Source: Polyangiaceae bacterium
GTDB taxonomy: Bacteria > Myxococcota_A > Polyangia > Polyangiales > Polyangiaceae
Direction: 5' to 3'
Length of the DNA stretch: 64,000 bases
NCBI GenBank assembly: GCA_041389725.1
Contig: JAWKRG010000002.1
Span: 1,612,001 to 1,676,000 of the forward strand
A program made the position numbers and the translations under genes. Below are positions 57,601 through 64,000 of this stretch, piece by piece. Within the stretch, counting starts at the first letter, position 1; the number at the start of each line of letters is the position of its first letter. Below the pieces are notes generated by a model that ran no database searches, had not been told where the DNA came from, and saw only the letters and a list, made by a program, of their open reading frames with translations.

Positions 57601-58892
57601 TGGACAAGATGGCCGAGCTCCTGGCCCCGGGTGGCCACGCGGTCGCGGACGAGTCGGATCCGGTGATCTTGGCTGCTGCCTGGGGCGTAGCGCGTTTGCG
57701 GCACCCGAGCGCACGCGGCTTGCTCACGCAGATGCTGAGCAGCGAAGCACCGAGCATCCGGGCGCTGGGCGCTCTGGGGCTGGGACTTGCCAAGGACACC
57801 AAGGCCAAGAGTGCGTTGATGAACGTGGCCCGTTCCCTCGAAGCAGGAGCGATTCCGCGTGCCGCCGCGGCATTTGCCTTGGGCGAGCTTGGGCAGGCCG
57901 ACGCCGTAGGCGTGCTGACGGAACTTTCCGAGGCAAGCGATCCCCTGGTGCGAGCCACCGCGCTCGTGGCCTTGTCGCGCTTGGGTGCTGCCAGCGCACC
58001 GCGCGCCATTGCCGACGCGCTCGTCAGCGACAACACCGAGATGATGGATGCGGGAATCGCCGCGGCGGCGGTGCACGCCACGAACCGCATCAAGAACCCG
58101 CGAGATCCCTTCGCCGTCCCGGACACCCGCGTGGACGTGGGCGACCTGCTGCGGCGCCTGATCCCCAGCGGCTACGACGCCAAGGAACGCGCGGAGGCCT
58201 TGATCAAGATTGCCCCCAGCTTGGCCACGGCAGCAGTGGCGGCGGCACAAAGCTCCCAGAGCCGGGCCCGTGCCATCGCCGAAGCACTTCTCGCCCGAGG
58301 TGGCGCGCCTGCCTACGGCGGGCTCACGGCGGATCTGTCAAAGCTGCCTCCGGCGCTCGGCAAGAGCGCAGAAGCGGCAGCGGAGAGCGTGGCCAAAGCC
58401 GTCACTCCGGCCTACGTGGTACTGGCGACGCATCCCAGTGCCGACACGCGTATACTGGCGGTGCGTCTGCTTGGCACACGCAGCGACAACGATGCACGCG
58501 CGGCCGTGCTCGGTGCCCTGACGGATCGAGAAGATCCGGTGCGGCGAGCCGCCCTCGAGGCCATCGTTGCCGCCAAAGCGCCCGGCAGCGCCAGCGCGGT
58601 GACCAAGCTCTTGGAGCCGTCGCAGAGTTGGCCGATTCGCGCACGCGCAGCGCGCGCGCTCGGCGTGGTCGCTGGGTCGGGTCAGGACCGCGAGAGCGCC
58701 CTGCAGGCTCTGAACAAGGCCGCCACCGGGGACAGCGTGGCCTTGGTGCGCGAGGCAGCAGTCACGGCACTTCACCAGATCGACGCAAACGCCTCGGCGC
58801 CCACGCTGCGCAAGGTCGCCGAGAAGGACGCCGAAGCGCGAGTGCGAAGCACCGCCTCCAAGCTGCTTCAGGGTTCAGGAGCGCCACGATGA
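54690..58892 (+). CDS. large TPR-HEAT repeat secreted protein
   Basis: 1400 residues from GTG 54690 with a signal peptide (ALLMAAAPALAG). A linker with six GGAKP pentapeptides (residues about 60-90) precedes a long TPR superhelix at residues 115-890, with canonical hairpins such as LAGIYKQDGQQDRAIATYEKAIAKNPKDPDATMALAHVLFDRGDKAGALARYEKAL. Residues 905-1395 are HEAT/Armadillo-like repeats (ALLDALSDERESQQRIAIELLSYIENK, ALGALGLGLAKDTKAKSALMNVARSLEAG, VRRAALEAIVAAKAPGSASAVTKLLEP). Protein-protein scaffold of the periplasm, possibly an envelope-assembly factor. Its stop overlaps the next gene's start (ATGA). Confidence 0.88.
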   Translation: MQLRARSLSAVSALLMAAAPALAGVESSQSREEVGQTVPAQFNPGGRGKPKPGGFRPGGRPGGAKPGGAKPGGAKPGGAKPGGAKPGGTKPGTDPEAGPGKGPGKDALIARYTGIVLSQPASQFPLQRLAELYRERDGNLEKLIADFEKRAADPQQPTALVALAGIYKQDGQQDRAIATYEKAIAKNPKDPDATMALAHVLFDRGDKAGALARYEKALPLLKSDAEKEQTLRTLMQLSLDLKRYDDASKHHKALVLRAKNSFYVKGELARELMLRAEYARAVTEYRAVVKAAAGDNRVLAPALRDLGNALAKQGNRKEAMETLQRALRVAGAQSGIRAEIYEIISEVYRAEDRLRELVAEIEKRGAHEFEEIRMLARLYEETGQVKKALTTYKQALAKKNGDIATRLKVVQLLQIQGELDEAIREYEALIRAAPRNPDYVFQLAEALIQRGDRKKALEHLKQLEGRSRQDEETLAALVDFYERVEEKDRAMQVLQRLGNMGSRDPRHLVELGARYWEEGDKQKALTTWQRIKTLVADKAHAQHTLGEVYLEHDMPVEALAAFREAMKLKPKNAKYRKAYAMALERTGSSAGSQEARNRQYDEARRIWETILKESGDNKYTEREARQHIVTLWSLSGQLEQRAAPLARRLRNKPPDLEAGRLLAEVQIRLRRYADAERTLQLVVKAAPGDGVSLGRLERVLVLQRKLKEAIAVLKKLIEADPKRAREAYQRMAQYAAELYQDDDAIRYAARAVELSPDDAEGHRKLGEMYRRRQETSKAIAAFRQSIQKNDRLFPVYFQLAELLISQGQTEEADLLLRRVVRASPDEELVAQAARLSMQVNLGRGTLESLEKELLPVALGNPQKPIYRRLLVDIYGAIAFPLAHRAKSGDAKEAEKARQALTKVGERAVKPLLDALSDERESQQRIAIELLSYIENKSAGPALFAFATGSADADLRARAMIAVGALNDPAMLDKMAELLAPGGHAVADESDPVILAAAWGVARLRHPSARGLLTQMLSSEAPSIRALGALGLGLAKDTKAKSALMNVARSLEAGAIPRAAAAFALGELGQADAVGVLTELSEASDPLVRATALVALSRLGAASAPRAIADALVSDNTEMMDAGIAAAAVHATNRIKNPRDPFAVPDTRVDVGDLLRRLIPSGYDAKERAEALIKIAPSLATAAVAAAQSSQSRARAIAEALLARGGAPAYGGLTADLSKLPPALGKSAEAAAESVAKAVTPAYVVLATHPSADTRILAVRLLGTRSDNDARAAVLGALTDREDPVRRAALEAIVAAKAPGSASAVTKLLEPSQSWPIRARAARALGVVAGSGQDRESALQALNKAATGDSVALVREAAVTALHQIDANASAPTLRKVAEKDAEARVRSTASKLLQGSGAPR
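54869..54961. repeat. 15-bp tandem repeats coding GGAKP
   Basis: CCGGCGGTGCAAAAC-type 15-bp units repeat about six times, giving PGGAK pentapeptides between the signal peptide and the TPR superhelix of the 1400-residue protein. Confidence 0.85.
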
Positions 58893-59398
58893 TCCGTCAC
58901 TGGTGGGTCGCCGGGGCTGCACTGCTCTGCACGAACTGTCGCACCCTGGACCGCTTCGACACGACGGGGGATGCGGCGTACTGCGGCTCGATCGTCAGTG
59001 CCCAGTTCGTGCGCCAAGGATTCCCCCCGGACATGCGCATGCGGCTGGAGCTCGACATGAGCCAGTGGGCCTCTCGCCCCGGCACGATCACGACGGACGA
59101 TGCCGTTTCCAGTCCCTGCGCAGGCAAACCGCGATTCGACAACGCGGTGATGCGTGCCAGTGACGAGGTGCAGAACGACGTCTTGTCCACCTTGGACTTT
59201 GGTACCGGTCGCGACGAGAACTTGGTGGTGTGGGTCGAATCCACCTGCGATGGCCCAGTGCTTGGGGTGGTTTCACTGATGAAGAACGACACGGTGGAAG
59301 TGCGATTGCTCAAACCACCCCCGGCTGACGGCGGCGAGGCGCCTGCGGGGTTCGCACTGTTCCAGTTGACCCGACGCAGCGGCGATTGCGGGATCTGA
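58889..59398 (+). CDS. small secreted protein coupled to the TPR-HEAT protein and tsaD
   Basis: 169 residues from ATG 58889, overlapping the preceding stop. A signal-like start (WWVAGAALLCTNC) has no proper lipobox, since the -3 position is Cys. The mature part reads AYCGSIVSAQFVRQGFPPDMRMRLELDMSQWASRPGTITTDD, VMRASDEVQNDVLSTLDFGTGRDENLVVWVE, and GVVSLMKNDTVEVRLLKPPPADG, a beta-rich layout of unknown family. Its stop overlaps the tsaD start (TGATG), so the three genes are translationally coupled. Confidence 0.7.
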   Translation: MIRHWWVAGAALLCTNCRTLDRFDTTGDAAYCGSIVSAQFVRQGFPPDMRMRLELDMSQWASRPGTITTDDAVSSPCAGKPRFDNAVMRASDEVQNDVLSTLDFGTGRDENLVVWVESTCDGPVLGVVSLMKNDTVEVRLLKPPPADGGEAPAGFALFQLTRRSGDCGI

Positions 59399-60450
59399 TG
59401 CACGTTTTGGGCATCGAGACGTCCTGCGACGAGACCGCCGCAGCCGTCGTCCGCAGCGACGGCACCGTGCTCTCGCAGGTCGTGCATTCCCAGATCGATC
59501 TGCACGCGCCTTTTGGCGGCATCGTTCCGGAGCTCGCCGCGCGCGACCACATGGCCAACTTGGATCCCGTGGTCGAAAGCACGCTCGAGCGCGCAGGCCT
59601 CGATCTGAGTGGCATCGACGGCATCGCCGTGACCTGTCGCCCGGGATTGAGCGGGGCGCTCCTGGTGGGCACGGGCTACGCACGTGGGCTGGCCTGGGCG
59701 CTGGAGAAGCCCATCGTCGGAGTGGATCATCTCGTAGGGCACTTGCTGGCAGCCTTCTTGCGCTTGCCGGATGCGCCACCGACGCCGACCTTGCCCTTCG
59801 TTGCGCTGTTGGCCTCGGGCGGCCACACCGCGCTCTATCGAGTGGACGGATTCGATCTGGAGCAAATCCAAGAGCTGGGCGCGACGAGGGACGACGCCGC
59901 CGGCGAGGCCTTCGACAAAGTCGCCAAGCTGCTCGGCCTTGGCTATCCGGGTGGGCCCGTCATCGATCGCCTCGCGCGAGAGGGCAACGCTTCGGCCATC
60001 GAGCTCTCGAAACCCATGCCGGCCCGCAAGTCCTTGGAGTTCAGCTTCTCTGGCCTCAAGACCCAAGTCATGCGCTGGGTGAAGGACCACGGTCAACCTG
60101 GTGACAGCCAGACCCTGCGCGATCTGTGCGCCGCATTCCAAGCGCGCGTCGTCGACACACTCGTGCAGAAGGCGGTGCGCGCGGCGACGCAGCAAGACGT
60201 GGATACCCTCGTTCTGGCCGGCGGCGTGGCCGCCAATCGAGAGTTGCGTGAGAAGGCCGCGGCTGCCGCGGCGCGCACGCGCCTGGCTCTGTGCGTCCCG
60301 CCGCTGGCCGCGTGCACGGACAACGCTGCGATGATCGCTTTCGCGGGCGCCCATCGGCTCGAGCGCGGCGAGGACGAGCGACTCACGCTGGAAACGAGTC
60401 CGCACACCGCGCTGCTCACCGTCACCCGCAAGGGCGCCGGGCGCCGTTGA
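59398..60450 (+). CDS. tsaD: tRNA N6-adenosine threonylcarbamoyltransferase TsaD
   Basis: 350 residues from ATG 59398. MHVLGIETSCDETAAAVV is the ASKHA start, HLVGH (His111, His115) is the metal site, LLASGGHTALY and GATRDDAAGEAFDKVAKLLGLGYPGGP are the conserved nucleotide and substrate loops, and TDNAAMIA supplies the last metal Asp. It transfers the threonylcarbamoyl group to A37 of ANN-decoding tRNAs, in complex with TsaB and TsaE, which are not in this window. An essential housekeeping gene in most bacteria. Coupled upstream to a secreted protein gene. Confidence 0.96.
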   Translation: MHVLGIETSCDETAAAVVRSDGTVLSQVVHSQIDLHAPFGGIVPELAARDHMANLDPVVESTLERAGLDLSGIDGIAVTCRPGLSGALLVGTGYARGLAWALEKPIVGVDHLVGHLLAAFLRLPDAPPTPTLPFVALLASGGHTALYRVDGFDLEQIQELGATRDDAAGEAFDKVAKLLGLGYPGGPVIDRLAREGNASAIELSKPMPARKSLEFSFSGLKTQVMRWVKDHGQPGDSQTLRDLCAAFQARVVDTLVQKAVRAATQQDVDTLVLAGGVAANRELREKAAAAAARTRLALCVPPLAACTDNAAMIAFAGAHRLERGEDERLTLETSPHTALLTVTRKGAGRR

Positions 60451-60468
60451 GCGGCAGCGACGCGGCTG

Positions 60469-61098
60469 CTACTCGGTCGTCTTGAGTGGCCCGATGCGCT
60501 TGGCAAGGTCGATGGACGCCACGAGCCGCGTCTCATCCCCGGGGCGCAGCCCCAGCTGGTAGTCCACCAAACCGCCGTTCTTCCCGACCACTACGACCAG
60601 AGGAAGGGCATCGAAAGGGTTGTAGGACAAGAAGAACTTCGGATTCTCGAGGGCCGACGCCACCGGAATGTCGAGCCCGCGACCTTGCAGATAGCCGTGA
60701 ACACGATGCCAGGTCTTCGCGTCGTCCAGGGCGATCCCGAAAGCAGTCAGGAACGGGCCCGAACGACGAAGCGCGCGAGCGACTGCGCGGAGCTTTTGGT
60801 CGCAGTCCCCGCACCAAGTAGCGAAGAACACGACGACGAAAGCGCGATCGCCCACCAAGTTCGCCGATTCGAAGCGCTTTCCATCCGGAGTGCGCACGCT
60901 GAAGTCCGGTACTGGGCCGTCATCCATACCGACGAAGCGCAACTGGTCGAGATCCACGCTGGCGACAACGGGGACCGGATTGTACAGGCTGAGCGGCTCC
61001 GAACTTCGCTCGGGGCCCGTCACTGGGGCCGCGCGCTGCGCCGGGTTGCACGCCAGGCACCAGAGTGAGAGCGCGAGCAGGCACAATCGGGGCACCAT
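60469..61098 (-). CDS. TlpA/ResA-like thioredoxin-fold lipoprotein
   Basis: 209 residues. Lipobox LACN (Cys17). The fold begins PDFSVRTPDGKRFESANLVGDRAFVVVFFATWCGDCDQKLRAVARAL with the redox pair C96-G-D-C99 in the place where most TlpA proteins have CPPC or CVPC. The acidic CGDC turn, cis-Pro (DALPLVVVVGKNGGLVDY) and GPFLTAFGIALDD extension are all in order. A membrane-tethered disulfide reductase or oxidase of the envelope; its partner is unknown. Convergent with tsaD across 18 bp. Confidence 0.86.
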   Translation of the reverse strand: MVPRLCLLALSLWCLACNPAQRAAPVTGPERSSEPLSLYNPVPVVASVDLDQLRFVGMDDGPVPDFSVRTPDGKRFESANLVGDRAFVVVFFATWCGDCDQKLRAVARALRRSGPFLTAFGIALDDAKTWHRVHGYLQGRGLDIPVASALENPKFFLSYNPFDALPLVVVVGKNGGLVDYQLGLRPGDETRLVASIDLAKRIGPLKTTE

Positions 61099-61211
61099 AC
61101 GAGTTTAGCTCTGCGGGTGGCAACTCGCCACGCCGCAGCGCGTCGTCGTAGGTTGACTGCGCCTAGTCTAGGGAGCCGACTCGACCTGTGCTGCGAATCG
61201 CAGGTTCGCGG

Positions 61212-63239
61212 CTAGCCGCTCTTCTTCTTGCTGCTCTTCTTGGCAGACTTCTTCTTGGACTTGGAGCTGGACTTCGTGCTCGAAACGCCGCTCTTGTCGG
61301 GCGCGCTGATCAAGAACTCCACGTAGTCCTTGCGAAGTCGCACTCGGTATCCGGGAACGCTGCCTTGGAACTGGAAGGAGATCTCGGCACCGAAAGACCC
61401 GTTCCGCGTGCGCACACGGGCGATACGCGAATCGCGTTTCTGGATGCCGCGAGCAGACTCCATCACCTTGACGGCTGGCACCACCACCGTGAAGCCAGTG
61501 GGGTTCATCGCACCTTTGATCGCGCCGCCCGGTTGGTCGAGGCGGAGGCGGTGAATGGTGGGCGTGTGGATATTCCCTTTGCCCCAGGGTTTGACGCTGG
61601 AGGGATTGGCTTTCTGAGGTTTTTCCGCCGACTTGGGGGATTCCTCGAAGCTCTCGTCCGCGGCGGCACTGGCAGCAGCCTTCTCCTGCTCTTCTTCGCT
61701 GGCTTCCTGGCCGTCCGCCGCGGGGGCGCCGAGTTCCGGCGGCGGACCGAGGGGAGCGGGCTCCATGGTGGCCATCGGCGTGGGCCCGAATAGGGGTACG
61801 TCGGCACTCACGCCACCGCTCTGACCGCTTGCTTCGTCTGCGGGCACCGGTGCTTCGGGCGCGGCCGGAGCGGCGGGGGCTGCCGCCGCAGCAATCGGGT
61901 TCCCCTGGTCGTCGACTTGCGTCACGTCGCCGGCGGGAGACTCCGCGGCCACCGTGGTGCTCACGGCAGCGGGCTCGACGTCGGCGCCAGGCGGCGCCGC
62001 AGGCTTCTTCATGGCCACGACGGTGACCGACGTCGCAAGCAGCGCCAGGGCCGCAGCTCCTGCGATCTTCTTCATCTTCTTGCGCTTCGCGGGGGTCGGC
62101 GCCTTGGACCCCTCTTCCGCCTTTGCACTGGGCTCGAACTGACGACGCAGGGTGCGGCCGCTCGCAGATAGCACCCCTGACGGCGGCGGTGCCGTCGTGC
62201 GCTTGGGACGTGCTTCACCCTCGCGGGTCTTGCGGTACTCACCCACCTTTGAGGCGGCGCCTTTGAACAAGCGCCCCAAGCCGCGGGCGGCTACCCCACT
62301 GAAGTGCGCGGCCGTTTCCCCTGCGCGCTTCGCTTGTTCACCGGCCACGGAGGCGGCTCGGCTCATTCGAGTGGAGAATCGCCCAGCGTCCTCGAGGATT
62401 TCGTCTTCGTCGTCCACCAACTCCGCCGGGGCTTCGCCCGGCTCGGGGCCTGCCATGGCTTCGTCGTCGTAGAAGGCGTCATCGGTGGAAGCCTCTCCGG
62501 CGTCATGAGCAGCGAAGGCGGCACCCATGGGCAAATGGGGGGAGCGCGAGGTGACGCTGGCAGCGCTGTCGATCACGCTCGGCTCGGGAGTGTGCTCCTC
62601 CACGTCCTCGAACTTCAGCGAAACGACGAGCTGAGGCACCTGCGTAGCGGCGTCGATGCGGACGTCGACGGCGTGGATCTTGGCAGGACGGCGCTCGCCA
62701 GCGCCCCCCTCCAGCTCCAAAGAGCGGCCCACTTTGAGGAACTCCAGATTGGAGGCGACATGTACACGGCGCGTGGTGCCGTCGCGTACCGACGCTTTCA
62801 TCGGCGCGCCCAAGCCGTCGATGTGCAAGCGCACGCGCGACCCTGGGGCGGGCGCTTCGGGAGATTCCACTTCCTCCGGCGCCGCGTCGGGTGGCGCCAC
62901 GCTGAGGCCTGTGTCGCATAACTGTCGCAGGGCTTCCACGCTGCCGCTGTCCAACGCCGTAAATTGGATGCCGAACTCGCCCCCTCGCTCCTCGGGCAGA
63001 TTCCAGGCCACCAAGCCTTCCACCACGATCTCCTGCCCGTGATTCTCGAAGCGGCAGACCAGCGGGGAGCCAACCTCGGGCAAGTAGGCCGTCCGCACGT
63101 GCATGCCCCTGCCGCTCACGTCCACGGATTGGGCCTCGAAGGGCGGCGCGCTCCCGCCGTCGCGTCCACAGATTTCGACCAGGGATTGAACGGGAACACG
63201 CTTCATTCCCTGTGCGCGGCGCTCTTGTCCGTTTTGCAT
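61212..63239 (-). CDS. PilZ-domain membrane protein with AMIN-like C-terminal domain
   Basis: 675 residues. Residues 10-105 resemble PilZ: ERRAQGMKRVPVQSLVEI, SVDVSGRGMHVRTAYLP (the D-x-S-x-x-G half of the c-di-GMP site) and GGEFGIQF; the R-x-x-x-R half is not clearly present. A second PilZ-like segment follows at 130-215. After an acidic and Ala/Pro-rich cytoplasmic region lies one membrane helix (392-410). Residues 565-655 (TPTIHRLRLDQPGGAIKGAM, GSVPGYRVRLRKDYVEFLIS) resemble an AMIN domain, which binds peptidoglycan. The tail SSSKSKKKSAKKSSKKKSG is strongly basic. It may couple c-di-GMP levels to wall attachment. Confidence 0.78.
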   Translation of the reverse strand: MQNGQERRAQGMKRVPVQSLVEICGRDGGSAPPFEAQSVDVSGRGMHVRTAYLPEVGSPLVCRFENHGQEIVVEGLVAWNLPEERGGEFGIQFTALDSGSVEALRQLCDTGLSVAPPDAAPEEVESPEAPAPGSRVRLHIDGLGAPMKASVRDGTTRRVHVASNLEFLKVGRSLELEGGAGERRPAKIHAVDVRIDAATQVPQLVVSLKFEDVEEHTPEPSVIDSAASVTSRSPHLPMGAAFAAHDAGEASTDDAFYDDEAMAGPEPGEAPAELVDDEDEILEDAGRFSTRMSRAASVAGEQAKRAGETAAHFSGVAARGLGRLFKGAASKVGEYRKTREGEARPKRTTAPPPSGVLSASGRTLRRQFEPSAKAEEGSKAPTPAKRKKMKKIAGAAALALLATSVTVVAMKKPAAPPGADVEPAAVSTTVAAESPAGDVTQVDDQGNPIAAAAAPAAPAAPEAPVPADEASGQSGGVSADVPLFGPTPMATMEPAPLGPPPELGAPAADGQEASEEEQEKAAASAAADESFEESPKSAEKPQKANPSSVKPWGKGNIHTPTIHRLRLDQPGGAIKGAMNPTGFTVVVPAVKVMESARGIQKRDSRIARVRTRNGSFGAEISFQFQGSVPGYRVRLRKDYVEFLISAPDKSGVSSTKSSSKSKKKSAKKSSKKKSG

Positions 63240-63387
63240 GCCTGCCTCCTGAGACCTGGCCTCGCGGGCGAAAGGGCCTCTGGCACCGGACTAAGGCGCC
63301 CGCAGCGATTTGGACAAATTTCAGGCGTGGTTTGCGGATCCGTTGGTTTGCGTATCTGCGCCGCCTGACCGCTAGAATGCGCCCCTC

Positions 63388-64000
63388 ATGGCCCTGACCG
63401 TCGTAATCCGCTCAGGCGATACCGCCACGTCGCCGCGGGTTACCTTCGACTCGCCTCGGGTCGTGATTGGTCGAGGCGAGGGCTGTGAAGTGCGGCTGCC
63501 AGACCCGAGCGTGAGCCACCGACACGCTTCGATTCGTCAGCGCGGCACCGACTACATCGTGCTGGACGAAGGCAGCACCAACGGGACCTTCGTGGGCCCA
63601 GTGCGGCTGTCACCGCAGGCGCCACGTGTCCTTCGCAGCGGAGATCTGATCCGAATCGGTCGCATCTGGCTGGAGGTGCTGATCGAACAAGCGGTGCCCA
63701 CGCCGAACCCCGCGCAAGCCACGCGAGAGATCGCTCTAGCTTTGGTCGCGAATGCCCTGTCCGCGGAGGGACAGAGCAGCGGCGCGACCGTCAGCGTTCA
63801 GTCGGGACCAGACGCGGGGAAGTCCTTCACGATCGTCGGACCGGGACGACAGTACGTGCTCGGCCGCGCCGCGGATGCGGACTTGACCTTGCATGACGAG
63901 GACGCTTCTCGGCGCCACGCAGCCGTCTACCGCCGCGGCGATCAGATCTGGGTGCAGGACCTGGGTTCGAAGAACGGAACGCGAGTCGACGAAACCACGC
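63388..64000 (+). CDS. double FHA-domain protein, 3' truncated by window
   Basis: At least 204 residues, open at the window end. FHA1 (MALTVVIRSG, VVIGRGEGCEVRLPDPSVSHRHASI, LDEGSTNGTF) and FHA2 (VLGRAADADLTLHDEDASRRHAAVYR, VQDLGSKNGTRVDE) both keep the Gly-Arg, Ser-Arg-His and Asn-Gly residues for phosphothreonine binding. Myxobacterial proteins of this type often continue with an AgmX/PglI or kinase domain. It diverges from the PilZ gene across 148 bp, so the two probably have separate promoters. Confidence 0.88.
   Translation, partial: MALTVVIRSGDTATSPRVTFDSPRVVIGRGEGCEVRLPDPSVSHRHASIRQRGTDYIVLDEGSTNGTFVGPVRLSPQAPRVLRSGDLIRIGRIWLEVLIEQAVPTPNPAQATREIALALVANALSAEGQSSGATVSVQSGPDAGKSFTIVGPGRQYVLGRAADADLTLHDEDASRRHAAVYRRGDQIWVQDLGSKNGTRVDETT

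Overview
The window is high-GC DNA that looks like a myxobacterium-type genome, probably Myxococcota of the Polyangia type. It has two Hanks-type Ser/Thr kinases, an FHA-domain sigma-54 activator, a PilZ protein, a second FHA protein, two ECF sigma factors, a protein resembling the Myxococcales-restricted TIGR02265/DUF2378 family, and many lipoproteins with Gly/Ser-rich linkers behind the lipobox. Genes lie on both strands, there is no rRNA and no transposase, and one tRNA-Leu(UAG) is present.

Layout. 1-2.1 kb: the 3' end of a PEP/pyruvate-binding-domain gene, a DUF952 gene broken by an in-frame TAG, tRNA-Leu, and a 171-bp tandem repeat. 2.1-7.3 kb: pentapeptide-repeat protein, LuxR-type regulator, an ECF41-like sigma factor next to its usual carboxymuconolactone-decarboxylase-type partner, and small secreted proteins. 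7.5-16.8 kb: a polysaccharide-lyase-like lipoprotein, an ECF sigma factor with a coupled putative anti-sigma protein, an M16 peptidase lipoprotein and a TIGR02265-like protein. 17.9-25.4 kb: a tightly coupled operon of PqqD-like RiPP recognition element, ATP-grasp ligase, PLP-dependent LysA-like decarboxylase, urea-transporter/M23 peptidase fusion, TPR-beta-barrel protein and secreted TPR protein. This is the best candidate for an undescribed system, because the decarboxylase starts with a segment that resembles a RiPP leader.

25.5-34.3 kb: signalling genes (kinase, zinc-ribbon membrane protein, FHA-sigma-54 activator, second kinase) interleaved with lipoproteins. 34.4-39.4 kb: a short-type phosphoglycerate dehydrogenase, a Cys-rich repeat protein, and an aguB-aguA-lipoprotein operon for turning agmatine into putrescine. 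39.5-50.8 kb: envelope and glycan functions (GT2 glycosyltransferase, methyltransferase, DUF2079 membrane protein, LPG-synthase-TM flippase-like protein, membrane sulfatase). The sulfatase and flippase genes appear to have been adjacent once. A 2.7-kb segment carrying a HExxH/FG-GAP protein now separates them and is bracketed by imperfect direct repeats of about 64 bp that contain the old gene junction.

50.8-64 kb: a Sel1-repeat/histone-H1-like fusion, two Gly-rich lipoproteins, a 1400-residue TPR-HEAT protein translationally coupled to a small secreted protein and tsaD, a TlpA-like lipoprotein, a PilZ-AMIN-like membrane protein, and a double-FHA protein cut by the window end. All family names come from reading the translations by eye; no database search was run.
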